Under the pieces are notes generated by a model. The model saw nothing but the letters and a program-made list of their open reading frames with translations, made no database searches and was not told the origin of the DNA. Shown one piece after another: positions 1 through 12,303 of a DNA stretch of 64,000 nucleotides. Origin of the DNA: Thamnaconus septentrionalis. Taxonomy: Eukaryota; Chordata; Actinopteri; Tetraodontiformes; Monacanthidae. Positions within the stretch are counted from its first letter, which is position 1. Each line of letters starts with the position of its first letter. The translations under genes and the position numbers were made by a program. The stretch covers positions 15,809,773-15,873,772 of the forward strand of contig CM020510.1 in NCBI GenBank assembly GCA_009823395.1. Direction: 5' to 3'.

Positions 1-799
1 AAAAGGATGGGTATTTTTGCCGTTCGCTCAGGCAGGCACATGTGGCAAAGTAACTCACCTGTGGATGAAACAGACAACATGGCAATTTTATTGCCACTTT
101 CCAAAGATGCCTCATCATTGGATATTTGTTTTCAAAATGTTTCAAAAACATTGCCAGAAGACAATGCCAAAACTTACCATTGGTATTCTGTACAAACCTA
201 AAACAGTGGAGATGGCAATAGAACGAGTCGATGAAGAATCACCCACAATCCCTATGACTGGAGGATTTCCTTCACAGGTGTCTTTCAACACAAACTGCTC
301 CTCTGGACCACTGACTAAAGACAACGCGGCACGGAATCCAATTGCTAGTTTGAGGCAGTTATCATAGAGGCTGTATCCAAGAGTTACGTTTGGTAGCAGG
401 TTGGAGTTTTTGTTGATTTCATTGATGGCAAACACCATAGTCTGGATCTGTCTGAACCCTGGAACATCAAAACTATTGAAAATAGAGGTTTTGTTAAAAA
501 CGAACAATGCAACATTGCAATTATTAGCAAACTTTCATGTCTCACTCAAACACTCACCCATGGCAATTGGGCTGTTCCGGCTCTGAGGTAAAAGACAAGT
601 CGGGAAAGACGGAAAAGAAGTGTATCTCAAACAGTCCTCCCAAAACCACGTCTCCAGACTTGCTCATCCCATTTAGATGAAACTGTCCCTCCATCTGGCA
701 GGAGGGATAAGGTGGGGAGGACTCAGCATAATGAGAGCATGAATGCAGCAGCATGTAATAAGGGAGCAACAGCAATGTGATCTTGATGAATGCCCACAT
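1..799 (-). CDS. Gene 1: V2R/OlfC-type olfactory receptor, 5' part (cut by window start)
   Basis: Only the first three coding exons lie in the window: exon 1 at 558-799, exon 2 at 178-472, and the start of exon 3a at 1-58, which runs off the left edge. Exon 1 opens with ATG and a hydrophobic signal peptide (MWAFIKITLLLLPYY), then the N-terminus of the Venus-flytrap lobe. Exon 2 is 295 nt and carries the GDSSST motif. That motif aligns with the serine site that binds the ligand's alpha-amino-acid group in calcium-sensing and glutamate receptors. Donors (GTGAGT, GTAAGT) and acceptors (AG) are canonical and the frame is open. The family works as a plasma-membrane receptor of olfactory sensory neurons, usually for amino acids. 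The remaining LBD, cysteine-rich and 7TM exons must lie before position 1, so intactness cannot be judged. Confidence 0.9.
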
Positions 800-834
800 G
801 ATTTCTCAATCTCTCCTGTGCTGCAGTGGACCCT

Positions 835-842
835 CCTTTTAT
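835..842 (-). promoter_or_regulatory. Candidate TATA box of gene 1
   Basis: The minus strand reads ATAAAAGG about 36-43 bases upstream of the gene 1 ATG. The same motif sits at the same distance upstream of genes 3 and 5 and in altered form upstream of gene 4. The close spacing would leave a very short 5' UTR, so the function is inferred only. Confidence 0.35.
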
Positions 843-1097
843 GTATTTCTCGTAATGTCTTTTCCCGGTTAAAAACCAATAGAATCCAAAGTAATAGAAA
901 GGGCAGGGCCTCACGCTCATTACGTTTTGATTGTATTTTAAAATAGCTATTTTCAATGTGAGTGATTAAACACCAATTTAAATTGTAGAAAATGAGGTCT
1001 ATTGAAAGATTAATCATCGTGACTGTATTATTTTTTTACTGATACAAATTTGTAAATTAACCTATTTTAAACATGGTTGTCTAAATTCATTAGCAGG

Positions 1098-1697
1098 CTG
1101 TCAGTACCAGCTAGGCCTTCTCTGCTGGCCTAACTACTGTGAGAAAAGTACATTTTCCTGTAAATATGACAAGAAAGTTATTCTCCATATTCTCCAGTTT
1201 TGCATCATATAATATCCACATAGTTGCGTTGCTTCCACTGTTGTAAAATACGGAACAGTTTTTATCCAATCATATTTCAGCTAGCTTGTGTTGTCAGGTT
1301 CCATGAAATCTGCCTTAGGCTTTCAGAATTGACATAGCAGGCTCCTGTCCGCTGTAAGTGAACGAACCTCAGTTAGTTGCGATAGCCAATCAGACCTCGA
1401 GTCTGCGATGCCAAGACCAGCTAGCTGGCTTCACACTGAACCTCACATACATGTACTGTGTAAGCTCTGAGAACCTTACAGACTTAACGCAACCCGGAGT
1501 TTCAGTTGACACGAACCTATGATGTCTGAAGAAGAAGAATATAAAGAGTTAGTTGGCAAATAATCTGCAATTTAAAATGTAAATAACGTGGTGCATTGGC
1601 ACAGCAGCTGCGTCAACAGGTTCAATTCTTTAATAATTCAATGATTGAATAGTTTGTTTCGTTATCGTCTAGTTGGTCTCGCATACATGTGCCACAA
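1098..1697. mobile_element. hAT-like DNA-transposon remnant, unit A copy
   Basis: This segment begins near gtcagtaccagctaggcc and is clearly similar along about 600 bp to the copy inside the gene 7 intron (29,664-30,262). That copy starts with CAGTGGCGG, a hAT-type terminus. Here the terminus itself is not preserved and I find no open transposase frame. The boundaries come from where similarity to the gene 7 copy begins and ends. The hAT assignment rests on the terminal motif only and is tentative. Confidence 0.5.
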
Positions 1698-2209
1698 TGC
1701 GCAGTTTATTGGACCAGTTTGGTCAAGAGTTTAAGCGTACAGAGTACTGTTGGTGGACTTATTAAAACCTTGTTGAGGAATCTCTTAAAATTACCTTTTA
1801 TTTGCAAGTATTGACAGTATCAGTGACCTTCGTTACTTAGTCTTAAATATGATTTAAATGTCCGGAAACTATGCTTTGTTAACTGGGTCAACGATATGAA
1901 AGTGATGTAATGTGTGAGTGTGATGCTCTATGGATTCTCTGTGTCATAGTGTCATATTGAGGGTAATATGAGGTGTATTCATTTAGGGTCAGCTTTTTTG
2001 GCGTTTCCATCTCTTATAAAACAATGCCAGTCATTGTGTAAGTCAATTGCACTATCGTGCTTGTGTGTGTTTCTTCAACCCTTTTCTGTTCAAGATCGAA
2101 AATGTGAGTCTCAGATATGTGGATAAAGAATTTGTTTTTTTGTTTCACGCTCTGTACTCTTGTCTGTTTGTATTGCTTATGATTTGCGAGGGAAGTAGAA
2201 ATAACTCAT

Positions 2210-3130
2210 TTAAAGCAGCTCTAGGTAACTTGGACTCATTACTACTCCCTGCTGGTTGAGAACCGCAAATACTCTTTGCCGGTGTCGTAAAGAGGAAAAA
2301 TACCAGTCCTTCACGTGGGTTTGTTGACACAGCCGGCATACTGAAGCATCGCTTGGAAATATGTCCACCGACAAGGTAAAGTAACATGCGTTACATGTTT
2401 GTTTGTTTTAAATGTTGTTATATTGTTCTTTTGAACGTGACAGACAACTACAATTACACAAACAAGGATAGTGAATTGCTGAGACAGAAGACAGTGTTTT
2501 GCGCTCGGTTCGCATCATTCTCGTCCATGAAAATTGCTTGGAAATGATGTGGTGTATAATGGTTACAATATTACAGCAGGTTATAAACCCGTGTAGCTGC
2601 AATGCCTACAACAACTGTTCAGACGACGCAATGTCGCATTGATTTGGTGGAAATGGTGAAGTGATGAAGTAAACACGCTGCAGTGCTAGTTTATGGATGT
2701 GGGAAAATACAAATAGTCGCCTAGCTGGAGCGCTCGTATGTGTTCAGGAAAAACACCAATATGAAATGCAAAACAGACATTGACAATAACGTCGTAGCAA
2801 AAGTTCAACACTTTTATGACTGCGTCTTTTATCAAAGTTATTTATTGGGTTCCATTCTGTCATTTGACAATCTTATGTATTTGTAATAGTAGTATGTAAG
2901 ACCGCCTCTAAATAAACGTGTGACGTTGCCATAAAGTGGTTCGTCCTGTAATGACGACACAGGCAGCCGTGTCGGGTCGTGCGTGAAAGTTACACCGTGC
3001 AGTTACAGCCGGCACAACCCCCTCTCGCTGCCGAGGCGGCACCATTGATCCTATTGATCGTTTATCTACCGCTTTACTGAGTTGAGAATCATAATTTTAC
3101 GGTCGAAAAAGTTACCTAGAGTTGCTTTAA
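2210..3130. mobile_element. Non-autonomous TIR DNA transposon with TTAA target duplication (unit A)
   Basis: Left terminus 2,214-2,231 reads AGCAGCTCTAGGTAACTT. The reverse complement of right terminus 3,109-3,126 reads AGCAACTCTAGGTAACTT, a match at 17 of 18 positions. Both ends are flanked by TTAA (2,210-2,213 and 3,127-3,130). The gene 6 spacer has flanking sequence similar to both sides and a single TTAA at 23,991-23,994, which looks like the empty site. The interior (about 0.9 kb) has no convincing transposase frame. TTAA suggests piggyBac-type targeting. A TA duplication with one-base-longer TIRs (Tc1/mariner type) fits equally well by eye. Confidence 0.65.
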
Positions 3131-3233
3131 TACAAAACAAACAGCACAATATAAACTTATTTATTTATTTATTTTACACATTTACTCTATATGTTTGCAT
3201 TTGATTCAGAAAACAAAATATTTTTCCGAACTA

Positions 3234-6200
3234 TTATAATTTGTTGGCTCCTCGGCCCATAATTGCTTTCTTTGTGTTCCTCTCTGGTCTCAGCAAGATA
3301 ATGTAGCATTTTGGCCCAAACAGTGCCACCAGGAGGCCAAAGCTAGAAGCTAAAATAGCAAATACCTCCACTGCATCTGCATATTTACCTGGTGAATTAA
3401 CATAAGCAGGGACAAAGGCCACCCATACAGCACAGAAGATCAGCATGCTGAATGTGATGAGCTTAGCCTCATTAAAGTTGTCAGGAAGATTCCTTGCCAG
3501 GAATGCTAACAGGAAGCTAATGATAGCCAGTAAGCCAATGTAACCAAGTAACACTGCAAAACCCAGAGTCGACCCAACGACACACTCATAAACTATCTTG
3601 TCATTGTGGTATTGTGTGTTTTTATGTGGAGCAGGTGAGGAAGACACAAGCCAAGCAGTGCAGATTGCAGCCTGGATGGAAGTAAGACCCAGAACTGTCC
3701 CTCTCTGCTGCATGGTGCCAAACCACTTCAGACTGGCTCCCCCTCCTGGCTTGGAGGCCTTGAACACAGCCAGAACCACCATGGTTTTCACCAGGATGCA
3801 TGAGACACAGAGGACAAAGCTGATGCCAAAGGCTGCATGTCTCAGCTGGCATGTCCACAGCCTGGGTCGGCCAATGAAAAGCAGAGAACACAGGAAACAA
3901 AGCTTGAGTGATGCTAACAGCAGGAAACTGAGCTCTGAGTTGTTGGCTCGGACTATAGGAGTGCTATGGTGACAGATGAAGATGCCCAGAACAATGGCAG
4001 AGATGGATGTTCCCAGCAAGGAAGCAGCTGTCAAACAGATGCCCAGAGGTTCTTGATAGGAGAGGAACTCTGTTTTCTTGGGGACACAGTGGTCACGCTG
4101 TGGGCTGGACCAGAAGTCCTCTGGACAGCTGATGCACTCCATGGAGTCTAAGAAGATGGACACAGTTTTAAAAGAGGTCTTATATCCTTCATGTTTTCCC
4201 ATTATGTTCTTCACTATCACATCTAAAACTTAAAACCAACCAGTGTTATTGCTGAATTTTCCCTCAGAACAAGGGACACAGTCAAAGCAGCACACAGGTT
4301 GTCCTTTCTTTCTGGCCATTCTGGTACCAGGAGGACAACTCTCACTGCACACTGACCGAGGGGACCTATGTGAACAATGATTCAAACAAACAAACAAACA
4401 AATCTTATTCTATTGAAATGGTTATAATCATTTTTGTGTGGAATTCCATTGGCATCTAATAAATCATTCAGTGTGTTACCTCTTTTGATTCAAAGTTCCA
4501 GAAGATTTGATTGTCCTTAATTGTGAGTTCTTCTCCTTTTAGTGCCGACCTTTTGACATCACCTACATTCTGAACTTTAGCTGTGCCATCAGGTAGCAAC
4601 GCCCAGTTCATGATGTCATATACTGGTAAAACATCACCATTCTCATCAAAGGAGACTTCATCACCAAACGATGTGGTGAAGTTGACCTTTTGCAAATAAT
4701 GCACAAGCTGTCGAAAGAAAAATAAGTCATGGATTAAAAGTATAGGCTAATATCATAACATTTATTGTGCAACATATAACTACCCACTTTGCTACCTCTG
4801 TCACACACATACATATAGATATACAAAACAATGTGTTAGTTTTTCCAAGGTTTCCGTTACTATACCAAAGACACTCAATACGTTTCAATAGAGTAAATTA
4901 GAGTTGTCTCAGATATCAAACCTTCCATGGCTCCAGGCTTTTCAAGTCACCACAGCTGTTCCCACTGAAAGGGCCTCTCCCTGGTTCACACCTCAGCATA
5001 TCATCAAGGGCATATGCCAGAGCATACACTGCTTTGTACACATTATACTCTGGCCGGAGGTTTGAAATGTCCAGAAACTCAGTGACTGTGCTGAAAAGGT
5101 CTTCTTGTCCAGTGCACAATGGCCTTCCTTGGTCTGAGTGATTTGTTCTTGCAAATCTGCATTTAAATGTATGCTCCCAAAACTGCTTTACCTGAAACAT
5201 AATCAAACATTATTTTTCCATACCGCACTATTTTGTAGGTGGTGTGACTACGTCGATGATTCAGGTCTCACCATGTCATTTCCATGACTGCTGTTCTGCT
5301 GTTGGTCAGGACGTACTTGAAGGAGAAATTCCCTCAGACCTGGTATTTCCCCTCGACGGATGGCGATGCCTAGTGTTCCAGCCAGGTATGGCATTAGCTG
5401 AGGAGTCTGGAGCACAGCAGCTGCTGTCCAAGCTTCACTAGCCATCCACTGCAGGCCTGTCACATTCTGCCTCACCACCTGTGCACAGGAGCAAATAGAA
5501 CATTACATATTTTTCCCAGTTTAGATGTTTACATTTAGTGTATTGACGCCCTACGTATGTGTGATATATTGCAGAAAGAATCATTCTTAAATTTCCAAGT
5601 GCAGCTTCTTTTAGTCCAGTCACCCACAACCCACATGCACCCTCCTGCTTGTTCACTGTTCCATCCAGGATAAGACTGGATATTTCAGCAAGTTGTCTCT
5701 TGCCACACATCTAGGGCAAGTACAAGATGCAGCAACACCATTTCCATGACAAAAAATATTTTCACGCAAACATTTCATGACAATATTTGAGATTTGTGAA
5801 ATTGTAAATGCATCTGAAAAACATTCTGCAACTGGATATGTTCATATACCAGTCGTAGTAGATTAAATACTGTATCAAGATCAAATGTTCACCTCTTCCA
5901 TGAGTTGAATCATGTGGCTCTCATGTGCAAACACAATCACCACGCGAGCTGTGGATCTCCTCATCACATCCACTATCCTCTTTAATTCATCATGATCTCT
6001 GGCCCAGGGTAAAACCTCCAGGTAGGCGATGCAACCTCCTCCTGACTGAGACAGGTCAGTTTGAAAGGACCGAGCAGCATGACGTCCATAATCATCATCA
6101 CTGATTAACAAGCCTGTCCATGTCCATCCAAAATGTTGGAGGATTTGAATCATGGCTCGCACCTGGAATATATAGTGAGACATATTGAGTGATATAGCCC

Positions 6201-6863
6201 TGCAAACACAGTCAGTAAAGGTAGAAAGAGTGTAGCTGGTAAAGTACAAACCAACTCATCTCTTTTCTTTTATCTTAATTTACAGTGAGTGACGAGGTGT
6301 GACTTTGTGCTGTGTAACATAACCTGCACAACTCTTTTTAAAGGCATTTTTATTCTCATCACCTGAAAAGCATCACTTGGAATTGTTCTGAAAAAGGATG
6401 GGTATTTTTGCCGCTCGCTCAGGCAGGCACATGTGGCAAAGTAACTCACCTGTGCATGAAACAGACAACATGTCAATTTTATTGTCAGTTTCCAAAGAAG
6501 CCTCATCAATGGATTTTTGTTTCCAAAATGTTTCAAAAACATTGCCAGAAGACAATGCCAAAACTTACCATTGGTATTCTGTACAAACCTAAAACAGTAG
6601 AGATGGCTATAGAACGAGTTGACGAAGAATCACCCACAATCCCCATGACTGGAGGATTTCCTTCACAGGTGTCTTTCAACACAAACTGCTCCTCTTTACC
6701 GCTGACTAAGGACATAGCAGCACGGAATCCAATAACTAGTTGGAGGCAGTTATCATAGAGGTCGTATCCAAGAGTTACGTTTGGTAGCAGGTTGGTATTT
6801 TTGTTGATTTCCTCAATAGTGGCTTTGAGCGAAAAACCAGTAGAGGGGTTTGGCTGGTATGTC
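3234..6863 (-). pseudogene. Gene 2: V2R/OlfC receptor, 5'-truncated copy
   Basis: Exons from the 5' side: remnant of exon 2 (6,569 to about 6,826-6,863), 3a 6,363-6,449, 3b 5,893-6,162, 3c 5,272-5,478, 3d 4,922-5,191, exon 7 4,480-4,707, exon 8 4,241-4,365, and the 7TM exon 3,234-4,147 ending in TAA. The 7TM exon is open over 914 nt with all family motifs. Two lesions are visible. Upstream of about 6,826, exon 2 no longer matches its paralogues and no exon 1 follows before the next 7TM exon at 7.1 kb. Exon 8 is 125 nt instead of 124, because an extra A beside its acceptor (gaggggAcc) shifts the frame. The intron between 3b and 3c carries an interspersed repeat. Exons 3a-3d are otherwise clean, so the gene may have decayed only recently. 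Confidence 0.8.
5548..5711 (-). repeat. Unclassified interspersed repeat in gene 2 intron 3b/3c
   Basis: On the minus strand this segment shares long near-identical stretches (such as CATGTGGGTTGTGGG and GATGGAACAGTG) with plus-strand sequence in introns of genes 6 and 7. Gene 3 has only an 83-nt intron at this position, without the element. Presence at unrelated sites in both orientations marks it as mobile or dispersed. No family was recognised. Confidence 0.6.
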
Positions 6864-7126
6864 AAATTATGGTCATCTGTGCAGGTGTGCACCTCATATT
6901 TTGCTATGTTTTAGTTTATTTTTGTCCCACTGACATAAATAAAACAAACTGTAACACAATAAAACATAGATCAAAAGGGGAGTTTCAGTTTGATATATAG
7001 TATGATTTATTCAGGCCCAGTCTTTTTATTCCATTAAGACATTAAAGATCACATTTCATCAAGAGTGCTTTTGTGTCTTGGTATTTCCTTAAAAACCTCT
7101 AGAAGTTGTCCATAGATCATGGGATT
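6826..7126. other. Breakpoint and short spacer between genes 2 and 3
   Basis: At about 6,826, gene 2 exon 2 changes abruptly from family-like sequence (EINKNTNLLPN) to unrelated sequence. The 7TM exon of gene 3 begins about 300 bases further on. No signal-peptide exon is present. This looks like the junction of an unequal exchange or an assembly join. Confidence 0.6.
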
Positions 7127-10100
7127 TTATGACTCCAATTCCTCGGCCGCAAAAATTGCTTTCTTGGTGTTTCTCTCTGGTCTCAGTGCAAGATAATGTA
7201 ACATTTGTGTCCAAAAAGCGGCACCAGGAGGCGAAGCTGGAGGCCAGAATTGAAAACACCCTTTGACTGCATCTGCATATTTTCCCGATTGAGCTGATGT
7301 GGCAGGGACAAAGGCCACCCATACAGCACAGAAGATCAGTGAATGCGGAATTGATGAATTTGGCTTCATTGAAACTATCTGGAAGATTTCTGCTATAAAG
7401 CAACTCAGGAAACTGAGAAAGCCAAGTAAACCAATATAACTCCCAACAAGGGTAAAATCCAACTTTAGACCCACCCACACACTCATAAACTATTCTGTCT
7501 GTATAATATTTGGTGTTTTATGGAGCAGGTGATGAAATATCGATTCAGGCAGTGCAGAGTGTTACCGTGTAGCAACGGATGTGAGTACAACAACAGTCAC
7601 TCTCTGCTGTAAAACACCAAACCACTTCAGACTGGCTCCCTCCTGGCTTGGAGGCCTTGAACACAACCAGAACCACCCAAGGGTTTCACCAGGATGCATG
7701 AGACACAGAGGACAAAGTTGATGCCAAAGGCTGTATGTCTCCCAGCTGGCATGTGTCTACAGTCTGGGACGGCCAATGAAAAGCAGTGAACACAGGAAAC
7801 ATAACTTGAGAGACAGCAGTATATGAAAACTAAGTTCTGAGGTTGTTGGCTCGGAACTATAGGAGGGTATTGATATGGCAGGCAAAGATGCCTGTAGAAC
7901 AGCAGCAGAGATGAATGTTCCCAGCAAGGAAGCAGCTGTCAAACAGATCCCAGAGGTTCTTGAGCAGGAGGAACTCTGCTTTCTTGGGGACACAGTGTAG
8001 TCACGCCTGTGGGCTGGACCAGAAGTCCTCTGGACAGCTGATGCACTCCATGGAGTCTCCAAGAAGAAGTTGAGACAGGTTTGAAACAGGTCTTAAATCC
8101 TTTTATTTCACAATCTAAAACTGAAAACAAACCAGTCTCATTGCTGAATTTTCCCTCAGAACAAAGGACACAGTCAAGCAGCACACAGGTTGTCCTTTCT
8201 TCTGGCCATTTGGGTCCCAGGAGACGCTCTCACTGCACACTGATTGAGGGGCCTATATGAACAAACAAACAAACAAACAAACAAACTTATTCTATTCACT
8301 TGAAAGGACTTGTTTTTGTGATGAATTCAAAAGCTACTCTATAAATCATATAATGTTACCCCTTTTGAGTCAAAGTTCCAGAAGATCTTGTCCTCCTTAA
8401 TTGTGAGTTCTTCTCTTTTAGTGCTGAACTTTTTACATCACTCCTACATTCTGAACTTTAGTTTGTCCATCAGGAGCTAAACGCCCAGTTCATGATGTTC
8501 ATATACTGGTAAAAAACATCACCATTCTCAATCAAAGGAGACTTCATCAACAAACAGTGTTGTGAAGTTGACCTTTTGCAAAAATAATGCACAAGCTGTA
8601 AAAAGTAAAACAAAGAATGGAGCAAAAATATGGGTGAAGAGAATGAGAAATCATTCATGTAATAGGTGTCACTATAACTACTTAGCTACCCTCAATCCAC
8701 CATCACACACATATCTTAGATACATTCATTCATTCATTCATCTTCTATACCCGCTTATTCTTTTCAGGGTCACGGGGTCTACTTGAGCCTATCCCAGCTG
8801 TCAGTAGGGCGACAGCAGGGTACACCCTGGACAAATGCGCCAGTTCATCGTGAGGGCCATATGTAGATACTGTAGATAAATATTATTTTTTTTTCTGCTT
8901 TTGTGTTACAATACTTGCAAGAGATTTTAATTAGCATACAGTCATTCGAGATCAAACCCTACCATGGCTCCAGGCTTTTCAAGTCACCACAGCTGTTCCC
9001 ACTGAAAAGGCTCTTCCGGGGTTCACGCACTCAGCATATCATCATGGCATATGCCAGAGCATACACTGCTTTTGTACACATTATACTCTAGCCGGAGGTT
9101 TGAAAATGTCCAGAAACTCAGTGGACTACGCTGAAAAAGGTCTTCTGTCCAGTGCACAATGGCCTTCCTGGGTCTGAATCACTTGTTCTTGCAAATCTGC
9201 ATTGAAACGTATGCTCCCAAAACTGCTTTACCTGAAATATGATGAAAGTAGCATCTACAGATAGCTCTTTTTTCCCCGTGATGTGACTACATTGATCATT
9301 TAGGTCTCACCATGTCATTTCCATGACTGCTGTTCTGCTGCTGGTCAGGACGTACTCTGAAGGAGAAATTCCCTCAGACCTGGTATTTCCTGACGGATGG
9401 CGATGCCTAGTGTTCCAGCCAGTGGGCGGCATTAGCTGAGGAGTCTGGAGCACAGCAGCTGCCGTCCAAGCTTCACTAGCCATCCACTGCAGACCTGTCA
9501 CATTCTGCCTCACCACCTGTGCACAGTAGCAAAAATCTTTATATTTTCAATACACCAATCTAAATAGATTAAACTCTTTATTACATTCAAAAATTTGACC
9601 TCTTCCATGAGTTGAATCATGTGGCTCTCATGTGCAAACACAATCACCACACACAGCTGTGGATCTCCTCATCACATCCACTATCATCCTCTTTAATTCA
9701 TCATGATCTCTGGCCCAGGGTAAAACCTCCAGGTAGGCGATGGCAACCTCCTCCTGACTGAGACAGGTCAGCTTGAAAGGACCGAGCAGCATGACGTCCA
9801 TAATCATCGTCACTGATTAACAAGCCTGTCCATGTCCATCCAAAATGTTGGAGGATTTGAATCATGGCTCGCACCTGAGGAGTCAGAGAAAGATTGAGTG
9901 TTAAAACTCTTTGAACATGGAAATTAAACACATACATAGTGTAAATGTCTCTGAGTAAACCAAGGTCTTTCTTTTCTCAGTGACCTGGTGTCTCTTTGCT
10001 CTGTGTCCCATTTACTGGCACAATTATCTTTTGAAATGCAACTTTATTCTCCCCACCTGAAAAGCATCACTTGGGATTGTTCTGAAAAAGGATGGAATTT

Positions 10101-10870
10101 TGCCGAGTCACTAAGGCAGGCAACATGTGGCAAAATAACTCACCTGTGGATAAAAAACAGACACTGTAAAAGTTTTTTTGTCACCCAAGGGTAATGATCA
10201 ATTTCAAAATGCTTGAAAACACTTGCAATGCTAATACGCACTCATTGGTATTCTGTACAAACCTAAAACAGTGAGAGATGGCAATAGAACGCGGTCGATG
10301 AAGAATCACCCACAATCCCTATGACTGGAGGATTTCCTTCACAGGTGTCTTTCAACACAAACTGCTCCTCTTTACCGCTGATTAAAGATAAGGCGGCAAT
10401 TTGAAATGCAATTGCTAGTTTGAGGCAGTTATCAGAGTTTGTATCCAAGAGTTACGCTTGGTAGCAGGTTAGAGTTTTGTTGATTTCATTGATGGCAAAC
10501 ACCATAGTCTGGGCCTGTCTGAACCTCCTGGAACATTAAAACTATTGAAAATAGAGGTTTTGTTAAAAACGAACAATGCAACATTGCAATTATTAGAAAC
10601 CTTCCATGTCTGACTCCACACACTCACCCATGGCAAGTGGGCTGATCCGGTTCTGAGGTAAAAAGACAAACTGGAAATACGGAAAGAAGTGTATCTCAAA
10701 CAGTCCTCCCAGAATCACGCCTCCAGACTTGCTCATCCCATTTAGATGAAACTGTCCCTCCATCTGGCAGGAGGGATAAGGTGGGAGGACTCAGCATAAT
10801 GAGAGCATGAATGCAGCAGCATGTAATAAGGGAGCAACAGCAATGTGATTCTTGATGAATGCCTGTTGCT
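7127..10870 (-). pseudogene. Gene 3: V2R/OlfC receptor with many frameshifts
   Basis: All nine exon positions can be recognised: exon 1 about 10,628-10,870, exon 2 about 10,244-10,541, 3a 10,057-10,143, 3b 9,600-9,874, 3c 9,311-9,516, 3d about 8,959-9,231, exon 7 8,360-8,595, exon 8 8,133-8,252, 7TM exon 7,127-8,056. Exon lengths deviate from the family values (8: 120 versus 124; 7: 236 versus 228), and several small indels break the 7TM frame. The start codon found in genes 1 and 4 is replaced by other bases, and the exon 2 donor is altered. A SINE-like insertion lies in the exon 7/3d intron. The density of one- and two-base indels resembles uncorrected long-read sequence, so the real locus may be less damaged than it looks. 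Confidence 0.75.
8717..8870 (+). mobile_element. SINE or LINE-tail-like insertion with (ATTC)n end
   Basis: The insert (8,724-8,863) starts with ATTC repeats followed by the widespread fish sequence tcttctatacccgcttattc and a body matching the copies at 28,229-28,365 and 56,262-56,403. It is flanked by a 7-bp duplication TAGATAC (8,717-8,723 and 8,864-8,870). The corresponding gene 2 intron has related flanks without the insert. The tetranucleotide end resembles LINE-type 3' tails (L2 or Rex-like). The family is not settled. Confidence 0.65.
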
Positions 10871-11171
10871 ACGATTTCTCAATCTCTCCTGTGCTGCAGT
10901 GGACCCTCCTTTTATGTATTTCTCGTAATGTCTTTTCCTCGGTTAAAAACCAATAGAATCCAAAGTAATAGAAAGGGCAGGGGCCTCACACCATTATGTT
11001 TTGATTGTGGTATTCAAAAATAGCTATTTTCAATGTTGAGTGATTAACACCAATTTAAATTGTAGAAAATGAGGTCTATTGAAAGATTAATCATCGTGAC
11101 TGTATTATTTTTACTGATACAAATTTGTAAATTAACCTGTTTTAAACATGGTTTGTCTAAATTCATTAAGC

Positions 11172-11790
11172 AGGCTGGTCAGTACCAGCCAGGGCCTCTC
11201 TGCTGGCTCTAACTACTGTGAGAAAAGTACATTTTCCTGTAAATATGGACAAGAAAGTTATTCTCCATATTCTCCAGTTTTGCATCATATAATATCCACA
11301 TAGTTGCGCTTGCTTCCACTGTTGTAAAAATACGGGAACAGTTTTTTATCCAATCATATTTCAGCTAGCTTTGTGTGTCAGGTTCTATGAAATCTGCCTT
11401 AGGCTTTCAGAATTGACATGGCAGGCTCCTGTCCGCTGTAAGTGAACGAACCTCAGTTAGTTGGCGAGTAGCCAATCAGACCTCGAGTCTATGATGCCAA
11501 GACCAGCTAGCTGGCTTTACACTGAACCTCCTCACATACATGTACTGTGTAAGCTCTGAGAACCTTACAGACTTAACGCAACCCGGAGCTCAGTTGACAC
11601 GGAACCCATGATGTTTGAAGAAGAAGAATATAAAGATAGTTGGCAACAATCTGCAATTTAAAATGTAAATAACAACGTGGGTGCATTGGCACAGCAGCCA
11701 GCGCCAACAGGTTCAATTCTTTTAATAATTCAATGATTGAATAGTTTGTTTCACATCGCCTTAGTTGGTCTCGCATACATGCCACAATGC
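11172..11790. mobile_element. hAT-like DNA-transposon remnant, unit B copy
   Basis: It is collinear with the copy at 1,098-1,697 and was duplicated with the spacer. It has more small indels, has no terminal inverted repeats that I could pair, and is not coding. Confidence 0.45.
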
Positions 11791-12303
11791 GCAGTTTATT
11801 GACCAGTTTGGTCAAGAGAGTTTAAGCGCATAGAGTACTGTTGGTGGACTTATTAAACCTTGTTGAGGAATCTTCAAATTACCTTTATTTGCAAAGTATT
11901 GATAGTATCAGTGACCTCGGTTACTTAGTCTTAAACATGATTTAAATGCTCTGAAACTATGCTTTGTTAACTGGGTCAACGAGCAAGGGAAAGTGATGTA
12001 ATGTGTAAGTGTGATGCTCTATGGATTCTCTGTGTCATAGTGTCATATTGAGGGTAATATGAGGTGTATTCATTTAGGTCAGCTTTTTGGCGCTTCATAT
12101 CTCTATATAAAAACAATGCCAGTCATTGTGTAAGTCAATTGCAATTATCGTGTTTGTGTGTGTTTTCAACCCTTTCTGTCTAAGATCGAAAATGTGAGTC
12201 TCAGATATGTGGATAAAGAATTTGTTTTTGTTTCACGCCTGTACTTCCTTGTCTGTTTGTATTGCTTTATGATTTGCGAGGTATGCAGAACAACTCATTT
12301 GGA

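Larger units (their letters stand above)
800..3233. other. Spacer between genes 1 and 2 (unit A), no gene
   Basis: No coding exon is visible in this 2.4-kb stretch. It holds a hAT-like repeat near 1,098-1,697 and a TIR element at 2,210-3,130, both described separately. Related spacers recur at about 10.87-13.34 kb and 17.34-19.41 kb, so the spacer was duplicated together with the genes. The much shorter spacer after gene 6 (23.46-24.06 kb) matches both ends of this one but lacks the two elements. Confidence 0.7.

Noticed and set aside
1098..3130. A single large autonomous transposon covering both the hAT-like repeat and the TIR element
   Set aside because: The hAT-like part occurs alone in the gene 7 intron, and the TIR element has its own ends and TTAA flanks, so they are separate.
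5438..5710. Open frame continuous with exon 3c of genes 2 and 5 that could extend the exon
   Set aside because: It crosses the canonical acceptor at 5,479-5,480, and its upstream part is the interspersed repeat that is absent from gene 3 and found in opposite orientation in genes 6 and 7.
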